64,000 nucleotides of DNA from Microbacteriaceae bacterium (GCA_027487865.1 JAIYCT010000002.1:217038-281037); one strand, 5' to 3'. Counted from the first letter of the stretch, positions 17,422 through 26,773 are shown. Notes: generated from the sequence alone by a model not told the origin. A program made the numbers and translations.

Positions 17422-18288
17422 TTACTTGATTAGACCCTTAGAGAACAACCACTCGCGTGCAATTTGATTAGGTGACAACTGCTCCTGGACGCTGCGGACG
17501 TTCATTGCGATTAGGTCCTGAGCAGTCATAGCTTGAGACACCTTATTGATCAGGTCTCTTGCTTTTTGGTCTACCGCATCAGATGCAATTGGCACAACGT
17601 TTGATGCCAGGAATAGGCCCAGCGGATCTGCGAGGGTCACTAGACCCAGCTGCTGAATTCTTGGGTCTGCGCTGTAGACATTTGCCATGTTGACCAGTCC
17701 AGCAACCAAAGCCTCAACTGTCGCGTCGCCGGTTGCCTCAAACTCAACCTTCACTCCGTAGAAAGAATCCAGTCCGGTCGGTCCATATGGACGTTCTGCA
17801 AGTTCTGGCGCTCCACCCAGCTTGAGTCCAGTTAGGGCGGCAAGATCGCCGATGGAGGTTAGGTTGTTCTGTGCAGCAAAGTTTGCTGTGACGTTATAGG
17901 AATCCTGGTCGCTGGCACCCGACATCTCAAGAGCGCTTAGGCCTGCTGGCAACGCAGCGGTTAGGGCACTGTAGACGTCGTCAGCCGCGGTTGCGGTTGC
18001 GGTCGCGTCAAAGTACTGCAGCAAGTTTCCGGTGTATTCCGGGAACAGGTCTACCTCGCCAGACAAAAGTGCCGGGACGTATACATCGCGCTGGCCCAAT
18101 GAGAATTGGCGGTCCACTGTGTAGCCAGCATCTTCCAAGACCAGAGCGTAAGCCTCAGCAATGATTTCATTGGAGTAGTAGGCCTGAGAACCGATAACAA
18201 TCGGTTCGCTCGGGGTCTGAGCACAGCCAGCTAGAGCAAGAACTGCTGTCATCGCGCTCGCGATTAGAAGTTTTGCGGTCTTTTTCAT
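17422..18288 (-). CDS. Osmoprotectant ABC importer, substrate-binding lipoprotein (OpuCC/OsmF-like)
   Basis: Binds quaternary ammonium compounds such as glycine betaine or choline. A lipoprotein signal ends in LALAGC with Cys22. The rest is an OpuAC-type binding domain (IVIGSQAYYSNEIIAEAYALVLEDAGY; VDLFPEYTGN). Last gene of a four-gene operon on the minus strand, five bases after the second permease. The ligand was not established from binding-pocket residues. Confidence 0.9.
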   Translation of the reverse strand: MKKTAKLLIASAMTAVLALAGCAQTPSEPIVIGSQAYYSNEIIAEAYALVLEDAGYTVDRQFSLGQRDVYVPALLSGEVDLFPEYTGNLLQYFDATATATAADDVYSALTAALPAGLSALEMSGASDQDSYNVTANFAAQNNLTSIGDLAALTGLKLGGAPELAERPYGPTGLDSFYGVKVEFEATGDATVEALVAGLVNMANVYSADPRIQQLGLVTLADPLGLFLASNVVPIASDAVDQKARDLINKVSQAMTAQDLIAMNVRSVQEQLSPNQIAREWLFSKGLIK

Positions 18289-18293
18289 TTCAG

Positions 18294-18974
18294 TTACCTT
18301 GCCCTTATTTGTCGTAACGTACTCAATCGCGTTTTCTGTTGCAGCATTCCCAACACTAGGTTTCCAAAAAGGGTCAAAAGCACTATTGCAATTGCACCCG
18401 CGGTGACCTGAGCAAAGTCTCTAAGGGCAAGGCCTTGAATGATGGCAAAGCCCAGGCCCCCTAAGCCAACCAGCGGCGCCAAAACAACAGTCGAGACAAC
18501 CTGAATAAAGGCGATACGTAGACCGCCGATTATTGAGCTTGCGGCCAGCGGCAGTTCGACATGCCAGATCAATTGGATAGGACGCATTCCCTGCGCAATC
18601 GCTGCAACCTTGGTGCTTCGCTCAATGGTGCTTATCCCCGAATATGCCCCTGCCAAAATTGGTGGGACTGCGATTGCTGCAAGCGCCAAAGTAACCGCTA
18701 GTTCTCGATTGACTATGCCCAACAGCATTACCAGAGCAAACAGTAACCCCATGGTTGGTATGGCTCGTGAAATCGAAGATAACCCCACCACTAAGGCTTC
18801 GCCCTTACCAAGGTGACCTATGAGTATGCCCAACGGAAGTGCTAACAGGCTGGCCAGCAAGATAGAGCTGAGGCTGATAGCTAAGTGCTCTCCAAGGAGA
18901 TTCAACAGGCCGTAACGGCCGAGCCAGTTTTCTGGTTCGGCAAACCACATCCAAAGATCTGCGAGGCTAAACAC
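18294..18974 (-). CDS. Osmoprotectant ABC importer permease (OpuCD/OpuCB-like)
   Basis: A 226-residue binding-protein-dependent permease with about five or six membrane segments and the EAA-like loop around AQGMRPIQLIWHVELPLAASSI. Overlaps the preceding permease gene by 8 bases. The two permeases of the operon form the heterodimeric channel. Confidence 0.9.
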   Translation of the reverse strand: MFSLADLWMWFAEPENWLGRYGLLNLLGEHLAISLSSILLASLLALPLGILIGHLGKGEALVVGLSSISRAIPTMGLLFALVMLLGIVNRELAVTLALAAIAVPPILAGAYSGISTIERSTKVAAIAQGMRPIQLIWHVELPLAASSIIGGLRIAFIQVVSTVVLAPLVGLGGLGFAIIQGLALRDFAQVTAGAIAIVLLTLFGNLVLGMLQQKTRLSTLRQIRAR

Positions 18975-19608
18975 TAACCGCCCGCTTTCTCGCCCACGGC
19001 GTCAAAGCGCGGCCAATTAGCCAGATCAGCAGATCAAGAGCAATGGCAATTACAAAAATCGCTAGCAGTCCGGCCGTTACCTCTTCCGCGATTTTGCGTT
19101 GAAAGCCATCCAAAAACAAATAGCCGAGGTTTCTAACTCCAACTACCGCACCAATAGAAGCCATCGAGACCGTGCTCGCCGCAGCAACCCTAAAACCCGC
19201 CACTAGACCGGGGATGGCAAGTGGCAGCTCAACATGAATAAAGTGCTGCCACCGGTTCAGACCTTGCGCCCGGGCAATGAAGTTTGCAGATTCTGGCACC
19301 TGAGAAAAGGCGTCACGTGCTGAGAAAAACATCGATGCAATGACGTAAATGGTGAGCGCGATGATCACGTTGGTCGGCCCCAGGTAACTAGTGCCGATAA
19401 GCACTGGAAGGGTGACGAACAGGGCAAGCGATGGCACCGCATAGACGGCGCTCAACAGACCATTTGTCGATGCCACAAGTTTTCGTGGAATGAATTTAGC
19501 CAGCACCACCGCAAGCAGTGAACCCAAAACAAGTGGAATCAGCGATACCCAAAGGTGAGTAGTCGTTAGACCAAGAACAAAGTCGATGTTTTTTAGAAAC
19601 CATTCCAT
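18967..19608 (-). CDS. Osmoprotectant ABC importer permease (OpuCB-like)
   Basis: A 213-residue permease of the same family, with the EAA-like loop ARAQGLNRWQHFIHVELPLAIPG. Its ATG follows directly on the stop of the ATPase gene, so the two are translationally coupled. Confidence 0.9.
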   Translation of the reverse strand: MEWFLKNIDFVLGLTTTHLWVSLIPLVLGSLLAVVLAKFIPRKLVASTNGLLSAVYAVPSLALFVTLPVLIGTSYLGPTNVIIALTIYVIASMFFSARDAFSQVPESANFIARAQGLNRWQHFIHVELPLAIPGLVAGFRVAAASTVSMASIGAVVGVRNLGYLFLDGFQRKIAEEVTAGLLAIFVIAIALDLLIWLIGRALTPWARKRAVSV

Positions 19609-20325
19609 TTAGACGCCGAGCAGTTTTTTAACGAAGTCGTTCTTTGGGGTAGCTCTGAACTGAGCGGGAGTTCCCTGCTGCTCAATGCGGCCGCCCGCTG
19701 AAAGCAAAACGAGATTGTCAGCCAGCCGCAGTGCTTCGTGCCTGTCGTGGGTGACGAAAATGATCGTCAGTGAAAGCTCACGCTGAATTCGGATCAACTC
19801 GGCCTGTAGCTCCTCTCGGACAATAGGGTCCACCGCACCGAAAGGCTCATCCATCAGCAGGATATTTGGCTTGATTGCCAGAGCCCTGGCAACTCCGACT
19901 CGCTGCTGTTGGCCGCCAGAAAGTTGGGCAGGGTACCGGTCAAAAAAACTTTCGTTGAGTCCAACAAGGTGCAGCATTTGAGTTGAGTTGGCTCGGGCTT
20001 CTTGTTTACTTTGGCCGGAGATTAGAGCAATTAGTTCGACGTTATCGAGGATCGTCTTGTGCGGCAGAAGTCCAACCTCCTGCATCACGTATCCAATGGA
20101 TCGACGCAATTTCACCGGATCCAGACCCGAGACATCCTGGCTGTCAATTGTGATGGCACCGGAGGTTGGTGAAACCATTCGGTTGACCATCTGAAGCAGG
20201 GTTGTTTTTCCAGACCCGGAAAGCCCCATTAAGACTGTTATCTGCCGACTGGGAACGACTAGCGAAAAACCGCTTATTACCTCAGGTCCTGCAAAGGCCT
20301 TTGAGACATCTCTAAATTCAATCAA
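19609..20325 (-). CDS. Osmoprotectant ABC importer ATPase (OpuCA-like, no CBS domains)
   Basis: A 238-residue ATPase with Walker [11 protein letters not shown]-loop, signature LSGGQQQR, Walker B ILLMDEP and the switch His in FVTHDRHE. OpuCA/ProV proteins usually carry C-terminal CBS domains that sense ionic strength; here the protein ends soon after the ATPase core, so osmosensing by CBS domains is absent. First of the four importer genes. Confidence 0.92.
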   Translation of the reverse strand: MIEFRDVSKAFAGPEVISGFSLVVPSRQITVLMGLSGSGKTTLLQMVNRMVSPTSGAITIDSQDVSGLDPVKLRRSIGYVMQEVGLLPHKTILDNVELIALISGQSKQEARANSTQMLHLVGLNESFFDRYPAQLSGGQQQRVGVARALAIKPNILLMDEPFGAVDPIVREELQAELIRIQRELSLTIIFVTHDRHEALRLADNLVLLSAGGRIEQQGTPAQFRATPKNDFVKKLLGV

Positions 20326-20347
20326 CGGATTGACCTTCGGGCAGAGA

Positions 20348-20635
20348 TCAGATCTTGGTTACTTCGACGCCTCGCCAAAAAGCCACATGACCGGCGATCT
20401 GCTTGGCGCGCTCTTTGGGATCGCGGTAGATCCAAACGGCATCCTTGTTGGTCTGACCAGCAACCTCAAGGTTGTAGTAGCTGGCTTCACCCTTCCAAGG
20501 GCAGGTCGACTTCAAAGTCGAGTCAGAGAGAAACTCTTTGTTCACGCTGTCCATTGGGAAGTACTGGTTGCCCTCAACCTCGACGGTTTTGTCAGATTCT
20601 GCAATTACATGACCATTCCATTTAGCTTGGTACAT
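20348..20635 (-). CDS. DUF427 domain protein
   Basis: A 95-residue protein with the DUF427 pattern (CPWKGEASYYNL, VAGQTNKDAVWIYRDP, HVAFWRGVEV). Function unknown in the family. An AAGGAG site precedes the ATG at 20635. Its stop is 22 bases before the importer ATPase, so it may be co-transcribed with the osmoprotectant genes. Confidence 0.85.
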   Translation of the reverse strand: MYQAKWNGHVIAESDKTVEVEGNQYFPMDSVNKEFLSDSTLKSTCPWKGEASYYNLEVAGQTNKDAVWIYRDPKERAKQIAGHVAFWRGVEVTKI

Positions 20636-21007
20636 TTTTTACTCCTTGGGTGAACCGTTGTATTTCTTGGGCAGAGAGTGGGGGATTCGAACATCCCCTA
20701 CCTGCACTACTTGTATTGAACCGCGGGATATTTGGTCCAAAGTAACACGCTTTCGATGCTGTATCTGCAAATCTTTGGGATTTCTTGACCATTTCGCCGA
20801 CGGCTCTAGATGCCCAGCGGTGGCTTGGAAACGAGCTTGCGATCTCAATTGGTCTACAGCCATGTTTTGGAACTAATCACTGGCTTTGCTTCAACCGCAA
20901 AGAATCAAATGTTGCAACCTCTCCGCTCCAAATTGTTATGTCAAGATTCGGATAAACAACGCTAAACATCGTAGAATTACGGCAGATTTCCGAAGATAAG
21001 GTGCAAA
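20636..21007. other. Gene-free stretch with a tRNA T-arm-like remnant
   Basis: No convincing gene on either strand in these 372 bases. On the minus strand, 20679-20696 forms GGGGA-TGTTCGAA-TCCCC, which resembles a tRNA T-arm but with an 8-base loop; no matching acceptor or anticodon arm was found. A TAGAAT at about 20972-20977 may be the -10 box of the gene at 21008, without a good -35. Otherwise I see nothing. Confidence 0.4.
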
Positions 21008-23098
21008 GTGCAGAGAAAATCCCGAATTCTCATAGATCAGTCCCACTCCCAGGCCTGGACTATTGACCTTGATCTTGCAGCCGAAATGAACCCGGCAAAC
21101 CCTGCCGATGCTAGCTATGCAAACTTCAAAGAGCTTGCCGAATCCGCCGGCTTTGAAGTTCTCGCCCACACCTCGGGAACCATCAGTGAGTCAACCCTGC
21201 AAGGTGTCGATGTTTTGGTTTTGCCACATGCTGCATCGCCTGAGTGGGAACACACCGTTGGCTATGGATCACCACTTCTTGAAAAGTCAGAGATCACTGC
21301 GATTAAAGCCTTCGTTGCATCGGGCGGGGGACTCTTGGTGCTTGGTGAAAACGAGCAGGCTAAGTACGGTAACAACTTCAATGAGCTGATTGCCGATTAC
21401 GGCATCAAGCTAACCAATGAAACCGTTCAGGACCCAGCTAATAACTTCAAGGATGTAGCGTCTTGGCCAAAGCCAGAATTCCCAACCCTACTGCTTTCAG
21501 ATTTTAGGTTTATGGTCCACGAGGTGGTGCTCTATCGCACTGGAACGCTGGATCTCGGAACCGATTTTGCCGGTGAAGTCTTCTTGAGGACAAGCGAATC
21601 CGCGCTGCCAGCTCAGGCTGCGGTCGCAGCCGCAACTCGAGTTGCTGATGGTCAAGTTGTCGTGATTGCTGACTCGGATATCTTTGGAGACGATTCGATT
21701 AATGACCTAGATAACTCCAAGCTTTTGCTCAACATCCTTGGCTTTTTGGCACTTGGTTCAAAACAAGGAACTCGAGACGTCGCTGAGGTAAAGCGACAGC
21801 TAGCAGAAAGTCCAGCGTGGACCAAACTGCAAGCAGCCATAGAGTCGATGCGTCCGATGCAGAACAAGGACGGAGCAATCGAGGATGCGTCACACCATTC
21901 GCAAGTCTCTAGTTTGCTAGATCAAGTAATCGCCAGCATCAGAGCTCTGACTCCAAACTTCTCTCACCAAACCGAATACCTAACCCAGGTTGTGAAGGAC
22001 CTAGAAGCTTGGCGTCAGGGTGGATTCGCAAAGCCAGATTTCTATCAGTCGCTAGAACTGTTTAGGCCAGACCTAAAGCGCAGCGATGACGTGCAGCACC
22101 TAGCGGTGTTCTCGATGTATACCCAGAACGGCAATCCAAATCGCAACCTGGAAGCTTTGGTAACTAACACCTTCTGGCCCGCATGGCTTGCGAATAAGGA
22201 AAAGAAGTACTCAAACCCTGCCTTTATCCCAATCGAATTCATTGGCTTTACCGCAGGCTACGACACCAACTCCGCAGTGTTTTTCCCCGAGACTGTAGCC
22301 GTTCGCGAAGTAGCCACCTACCACTGGGGCGGCATCTTCTGCGATCGTGAGGCAGCGCGTTTCCGCAAGGTGGTCGCTGGTGCCAAAGAGCTACTGCACC
22401 TGCCACTTCCGGTAAACGCCGAGGAGCTGCTGGATGATCAGCTACTTGCTCAAGAGACCTTCGTGCTTTGGGACCTTATTCACGATCGAACCCACTCCCG
22501 TGGGGACCTACCTTTTGACCCGTTCATGATCAAGCAGCGCATGCCGTTTTGGATGTATTCCCTAGAGGAACTTCGGTGCGACCTCTCAACCTTCCGAGAG
22601 ACTCTTGTTTTGGAGGCCGAAGGCGACAGGCTTGCCAAGTACATCAGGTATGCGATCTTGTTTGACAGACTGTTCCGCTTCCCAATCACCGGCGGCAGAA
22701 CCAGAAACTATGACGGTCTTGGCGGTCAGATCATCTTTGCCCACCTTCACCAAGCAGGTGCTTTGCACTGGAGAGATAACCGCCTTACCTTTGAGTGGGA
22801 CAAGGTGATTGATGCTGTTGTGGAGCTGAGCAACCAGGTTGATGCGCTCTACCACGATGGCATCAACCGCTCGCGATTGGCGCAGTGGATTACAGCCTAT
22901 GACTTTGTCAAAGAGCTAGTGCCACCGCACCCAGCATCCAACTGGGCTAAGGGTGCCGACCAGCTTCCAACCGCGGGCGAGCTCAAAGAGGTTGTGAACT
23001 TGGTGCTGGATGATGAGTTCCCACTGAATGTCTTCTACGAGACCCTGAACCGCAAACTCTCCGACTTGGTGTTGTCCACCAAGGGAATTACGGCCTAG
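21008..23098 (+). CDS. DUF6421-like protein with N-terminal amidotransferase-like domain; candidate metalloenzyme
   Basis: A 696-residue protein I recognise only in outline. Residues 1-240 resemble a class I glutamine-amidotransferase/DUF4350 fold (RILIDQSHSQAW, VDVLVLPHAAS, SGGGLLVLGENE, VVVIADSDIFGDDS) without an obvious catalytic Cys. Residues of about 330-690 look like the DUF6421 family. There His492-D-R-T-His496 is followed by Glu520/Glu521 about 24 residues on, a spacing like the zinc site of gluzincins but with Asp in place of the first Glu. The start is the GTG at 21008 with AAGGTG just upstream. Fourteen bases later comes an Lrp regulator and then threonine aldolase, so a link to amino-acid metabolism is possible. 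Function unknown. Confidence 0.65.
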   Translation: MQRKSRILIDQSHSQAWTIDLDLAAEMNPANPADASYANFKELAESAGFEVLAHTSGTISESTLQGVDVLVLPHAASPEWEHTVGYGSPLLEKSEITAIKAFVASGGGLLVLGENEQAKYGNNFNELIADYGIKLTNETVQDPANNFKDVASWPKPEFPTLLLSDFRFMVHEVVLYRTGTLDLGTDFAGEVFLRTSESALPAQAAVAAATRVADGQVVVIADSDIFGDDSINDLDNSKLLLNILGFLALGSKQGTRDVAEVKRQLAESPAWTKLQAAIESMRPMQNKDGAIEDASHHSQVSSLLDQVIASIRALTPNFSHQTEYLTQVVKDLEAWRQGGFAKPDFYQSLELFRPDLKRSDDVQHLAVFSMYTQNGNPNRNLEALVTNTFWPAWLANKEKKYSNPAFIPIEFIGFTAGYDTNSAVFFPETVAVREVATYHWGGIFCDREAARFRKVVAGAKELLHLPLPVNAEELLDDQLLAQETFVLWDLIHDRTHSRGDLPFDPFMIKQRMPFWMYSLEELRCDLSTFRETLVLEAEGDRLAKYIRYAILFDRLFRFPITGGRTRNYDGLGGQIIFAHLHQAGALHWRDNRLTFEWDKVIDAVVELSNQVDALYHDGINRSRLAQWITAYDFVKELVPPHPASNWAKGADQLPTAGELKEVVNLVLDDEFPLNVFYETLNRKLSDLVLSTKGITA

Positions 23099-23112
23099 GG
23101 CATACTTCAATC

Positions 23113-23571
23113 ATGGAATCTCTAGACCGACAGATTGTCTTAGCCCTAGCTAAAGACTCTTCTCTTTCGCTCACTGACTTTGCAGCGCAACTCGATGTTC
23201 CAAGTTCAACCCTGCACCAGCGAGTAAAGAAGTTAGAGGCCAGGGGAGTCATCACTGGGTATCGAGCTGAGGTAGATAAGCGTCAGGTTGGGCTAAAAAT
23301 CAATGCGCTGATTTCGCTCACCCCTATTGATCCAGCAGCACCTGATGACATCGCCGAGAAGGTCTCTGAGATTCCAGAGATTGAATCCTGCTGGTCGGTG
23401 GCCGGAGTCGAGTCATACATCGTGAAGGTCGCTGTTGCAGAGCCTGAGGCTTTAGAGGAACTACTCGCCAGAATCAGAGCAGCCGCAAATGTCTCAACCA
23501 AGACCAGCGTTATTCTCTCCACCGCTTTTGAGTCCAGACCACCAGCCATTCCAGAGGAATCCAATGACTAA
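23113..23571 (+). CDS. Lrp/AsnC-family transcriptional regulator
   Basis: A 152-residue Lrp/AsnC protein. The N-terminal helix-turn-helix (about 1-60) reads LSLTDFAAQLDVPSSTLHQRVKKLEARGVI; the C-terminal RAM domain binds an amino-acid effector (IPEIESCWSVAGVESYIVKV). The end overlaps the threonine aldolase gene by 8 bases, so it probably governs this small operon in response to an amino acid. Confidence 0.9.
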   Translation: MESLDRQIVLALAKDSSLSLTDFAAQLDVPSSTLHQRVKKLEARGVITGYRAEVDKRQVGLKINALISLTPIDPAAPDDIAEKVSEIPEIESCWSVAGVESYIVKVAVAEPEALEELLARIRAAANVSTKTSVILSTAFESRPPAIPEESND

Positions 23572-24640
23572 TCAAAGAGGCTTTGCAAGCGACAACTACG
23601 CAGGTATTCACCCTGCAGTGCTGGACGCAATCGGCAATGTCAACCAGGGACACCAGGTCGCATACGGCGAAGACAGTGAGACCGAAAGGTTCCAAGAGGT
23701 CGTCAGAGAACTCTTTGGTCCAAACGCCGAAGGGTTCCCTGTTTTCAATGGCACTGGTGCGAACGTCATTGCGCTGCAGGCAGCAACCCAGCGGTGGGAA
23801 GCTGTGATATGTGTCGAGAGTGCTCACATCCACGTTGATGAGGGTGGCGCTCCAGAGAAGATGGCAGGACTCAAGCTTTGGACTGTTCCATCCCCTACCG
23901 GCAAGCTAACCGTTGAACTTGCCAAGAGTCAGCTATTTGATATTGGAGTGGTTCACCGAGCTCAGCCGGGAGTTATCAGCATCACCCAAACCACCGAGAT
24001 GGGAACCCTGTACCAGCCAGATGAGATCAAAGCGCTAGCAGACCTAGCGCACGAGCACGGTCTGCTATTTCACCTCGATGGCGCAAGGCTTTCAAACGCA
24101 GCTGCCGCCCTGGGTGTGAGCTTTGCGGACTTCACCACCAAGGTCGGTGTGGATTTAGTTTCCATGGGAGGCACCAAGATTGGTGCTTTGGCTGCGGAGG
24201 CGGTTGTAGTAACTGACACCAAGTCAGGTCGTGGCAAAGAGCTTGCGGCAGCAATGCCATTTTTGAGAAAGACCTCGATGCAGTTGGCATCAAAGATGCG
24301 CTTTATCTCCTGTCAGCTCAACGCACTGTTTGAAGACGGTGCAAAGGTCGCACTAGAAAACGCTAAGCATGCCAATGCAATGGCATCGAAACTCTTTGAT
24401 GGCATTACGGAGATTGCTAAATCTCACCCGGTGGTCTCAATGCCTAACAGAGCTGAAGCGAATGCGGTGTTCCCGATTCTTCCTGCGGACATTACCGAGA
24501 AGTTGCAGCAGTTCTATCGCTTCTACGTTTGGAATCAGGCGACCGGACAGGTGAGGCTGATGTGTGCTTTTGACACCACTGAAGCAGATGTCGAGGGGCT
24601 ACTGTCAAAGCTGAGAGAGTTGCTGGCGGCGCGTTCCTAA
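23564..24640 (+). CDS. ltaE: Low-specificity L-threonine aldolase family protein
   Basis: A PLP enzyme that cleaves threonine or allo-threonine to glycine and acetaldehyde. 358 residues from the ATG at 23564, which has AGAGGAA six bases upstream and overlaps the regulator's stop region; an earlier in-frame start at 23489 would sit deep in that gene. Visible features are SDNYAGIHP at the N-terminus, FNGTGANVIAL, HLDGARLSNAA and the PLP-binding Lys in SMGGTKIGAL. Aldolases on phenylserine or related beta-hydroxy amino acids share the fold, so the substrate is an assignment by family. Confidence 0.85.
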   Translation: MTNQRGFASDNYAGIHPAVLDAIGNVNQGHQVAYGEDSETERFQEVVRELFGPNAEGFPVFNGTGANVIALQAATQRWEAVICVESAHIHVDEGGAPEKMAGLKLWTVPSPTGKLTVELAKSQLFDIGVVHRAQPGVISITQTTEMGTLYQPDEIKALADLAHEHGLLFHLDGARLSNAAAALGVSFADFTTKVGVDLVSMGGTKIGALAAEAVVVTDTKSGRGKELAAAMPFLRKTSMQLASKMRFISCQLNALFEDGAKVALENAKHANAMASKLFDGITEIAKSHPVVSMPNRAEANAVFPILPADITEKLQQFYRFYVWNQATGQVRLMCAFDTTEADVEGLLSKLRELLAARS

Positions 24641-24703
24641 CTTGGCCTCGAGCCTCAAGGGTTGTCGATTCGCAGAGCGTAGTCTTTTGAAAAAGGAGAA
24701 ATT

Positions 24704-24913
24704 GTGGACAAGTGGATCAAGGTTTTGATGTGGCTAACCGCAGCCATCTTTTTCTCGCTAGGGGCTATCGCAGTCCCTTATGGACCGTGGCTTTCGAGTA
24801 ACCAAGATACAAATCCGATCCTCGATTGGGCCATCTACCTGGCAACCGTTGGCATTCCAATGGCAATCGCATTCGGAATTGTGCGCTACTCGCTCAAGAA
24901 GCACGAGGACTGA
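24704..24913 (+). CDS. Small membrane protein, unknown function
   Basis: 69 residues starting at a GTG with a good AAAGGAG site six bases before it. Two hydrophobic helices (about 5-27 and 42-60) are joined by a short polar loop and end in a charged tail. A terminator follows 55 bases later, supporting a real gene. No family recognised. Confidence 0.7.
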   Translation: MDKWIKVLMWLTAAIFFSLGAIAVPYGPWLSSNQDTNPILDWAIYLATVGIPMAIAFGIVRYSLKKHED

Positions 24914-24968
24914 GAGAAAAACTCGGACTCTCGCCCTTGCTGCGGAACTCTGCTGTCTTTTAAAGGAC

Positions 24969-24998
24969 AAAACCCTCTGATTTCTCAGAGGGTTTTTC
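24969..24998. terminator. Rho-independent terminator
   Basis: A perfect 12-bp stem (24969-24980 with 24985-24996), loop TTTC, and a run of T; AAAA on the other side means it could also act on the minus strand for tRNA-Ser. Confidence 0.85.
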
Positions 24999-25034
24999 AC
25001 TGTCTCATTAGTGAACAAGCGTTTTCACACCGCG

Positions 25035-25119
25035 CGGAGAATGGGGGATTCGAACCCCCGAGGGCTTGCACCCAACCAACTTTCCAAGCTGGCGCCATAG
25101 GCCACTAGGCGAATTCTCC
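25035..25119 (-). tRNA. tRNA-Ser (anticodon GGA)
   Basis: On the minus strand an 85-nt class II tRNA: acceptor GGAGAAT pairs with ATTCTCC, the anticodon stem CCAGC/GTTGG carries the loop TTGGAAA (anticodon GGA), a long variable arm follows, then the T-arm GGGGGTTCGAATCCCCC. The discriminator is G, as in tRNA-Ser. CCA is not encoded. Reads UCC/UCU codons. Confidence 0.95.
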
Positions 25120-25226
25120 GAGGGAGAGTTTAGCCCGAAAACAGCAATCGAAACCAAGAATCCTTAATCTCATGATTGGCTAGCATGGTTACAAAGCCCT
25201 TGTCGGGCAGTTAGTGGGATTCAAAG

Positions 25227-26714
25227 ATGAGCCTTGTTGGACACTGGATCAATGGCGCCGAGGTAAAAAGCAACTCTGGTCGATTGGGCGATGTCTACGA
25301 CCCCGCTCTAGGTGAGGTCACCAAGCAGGTTGGCTTTGCAAACCAGGCCGAAATCAACCAAACCATTGCAGCTGCAAAGGCCACGTTCCCAGCTTGGCGT
25401 GATGCCACCTTGGCAAAGCGTCTAGGCATCATCTTCAAGTTCCGTGAGCTGCTCGATGCTCGCAAGGGCGAGCTTGCAGCAATCATCACCGAGGAGCACG
25501 GCAAAGTGCTCTCGGATGCACTGGGTGAAATCACCCGCGGTCAAGAGGTCGTTGAGTTTGCCTGCGGCATGCCTCAGATGCTGAAGGGCGAATACTCCGA
25601 GAACGCATCAACCAATGTTGATGTTTATTCGATCAAGCAGCCACTGGGCGTAGTTGGGATCATCAGTCCGTTCAACTTCCCAGCCATGGTTCCAATGTGG
25701 TTCTTCCCGGTTGCTATTGCTGCTGGTAACTGTGTTGTTCTAAAGCCGAGTGAGAAGGATCCATCTTCGGCAATGTGGTTGGCGAAGCTCTGGAAAGAAG
25801 CAGGACTTCCGGATGGTGTATTCAATGTTCTACAAGGCGATAAAGAAGCCGTAGATGGGCTTTTGACCCACCCTGATGTTGCATCGATTTCGTTTGTTGG
25901 CTCTACTCCAATTGCTCAGTACATTTACGAAACCGCAGCCCACCACGGCAAACGAGTCCAGGCACTAGGTGGAGCTAAGAACCACATGCTGGTCTTGCCA
26001 GATGCCGATCTTGACCTAGTTGCCGATTCTGCAATAAATGCCGGATTCGGTTCTGCCGGTGAGCGCTGCATGGCAATCTCCGTTGTAGTCGCGGTCGAGC
26101 CGGTGGCAGATGACCTGATTGCAAAGATTGCCTCGCGAATGGCGCAGATCAAGGTCGGTGACGGCAGGCGCTCTTGCGACATGGGACCTCTGGTCACCAA
26201 GGTGCACCGCGACAAAGTTGCCTCATACATCGAGATTGCTGCGCAGGATGGTGCCGAGATCGTGGTTGATGGTCGCGGAGTGGTTGCCGATGGTGCGCCA
26301 AATGGATTCTGGCTTGGACCTACCTTGATTGACAAGGTCCCACTGTCTTCGAAGGTCTACCAAGAAGAGATCTTTGGTCCCGTACTCTCTGTGGTTCGAG
26401 TGCAGAGCTACCAAGAAGGTTTGGATCTGATTAACTCCGGAGCCTTTGGTAATGGAACTGCAATCTTCACCAACGATGGGGGAGCGGCAAGACGCTTCCA
26501 GCACGAGGTTGAGGTCGGCATGATCGGCATTAACGTGCCGATCCCGGTGCCGGTTGCTTACTTCTCATTTGGTGGTTGGAAGCATTCGCTATTTGGAGAC
26601 TCGAGGGCTCACGGCGAAGAGGGCTTTAGATTCTTTACCCAGACCAAGGTCATTACTTCTCGTTGGCTTGACCCAAGCCACGGTGGCATCAACCTAGGCT
26701 TCCCACAGAACTAA
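25227..26714 (+). CDS. mmsA: CoA-acylating methylmalonate-semialdehyde dehydrogenase
   Basis: Converts methylmalonate or malonate semialdehyde with CoA and NAD to propionyl-CoA or acetyl-CoA, in valine, beta-alanine or inositol breakdown. 495 residues with ISPFNFPAMVP, the catalytic Cys in AGERCMA, and GGAKNH at the position where other aldehyde dehydrogenases have LELGG; the lost Glu there is the mark of this CoA-dependent subgroup. The C-terminus has FGGWKHSLFGD. No inositol or valine genes lie nearby. Confidence 0.93.
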   Translation: MSLVGHWINGAEVKSNSGRLGDVYDPALGEVTKQVGFANQAEINQTIAAAKATFPAWRDATLAKRLGIIFKFRELLDARKGELAAIITEEHGKVLSDALGEITRGQEVVEFACGMPQMLKGEYSENASTNVDVYSIKQPLGVVGIISPFNFPAMVPMWFFPVAIAAGNCVVLKPSEKDPSSAMWLAKLWKEAGLPDGVFNVLQGDKEAVDGLLTHPDVASISFVGSTPIAQYIYETAAHHGKRVQALGGAKNHMLVLPDADLDLVADSAINAGFGSAGERCMAISVVVAVEPVADDLIAKIASRMAQIKVGDGRRSCDMGPLVTKVHRDKVASYIEIAAQDGAEIVVDGRGVVADGAPNGFWLGPTLIDKVPLSSKVYQEEIFGPVLSVVRVQSYQEGLDLINSGAFGNGTAIFTNDGGAARRFQHEVEVGMIGINVPIPVPVAYFSFGGWKHSLFGDSRAHGEEGFRFFTQTKVITSRWLDPSHGGINLGFPQN

Positions 26715-26763
26715 ACGTAACCGCCTGGATTTACGCTCTGGTGTGCTCAGGGCTAATCTGCCG

Positions 26764-26769
26764 TAGAAT
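26764..26769 (+). promoter_or_regulatory. Likely -10 box of the SRP RNA gene
   Basis: TAGAAT ends about five bases before the predicted 5' end of the 4.5S RNA. The -35 region is not recognisable. Confidence 0.5.
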
Positions 26770-26773
26770 TTGA

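Noticed and set aside
20348-20700. Integrated element at the tRNA-like sequence
   Set aside because: No integrase, no direct repeat of the T-arm within the window, and neighbouring genes look like ordinary chromosome.
20639-20876. Overlapping small open frames on both strands in the gap before the DUF6421-like gene
   Set aside because: No ribosome site and no recognisable family; the minus-strand one translates the tRNA-like sequence, a common artefact.
24641-24703. Possible terminator CTTGGCCTCGAGCCTCAAG after threonine aldolase
   Set aside because: The arms do not pair properly beyond four bases and there is no T-run.
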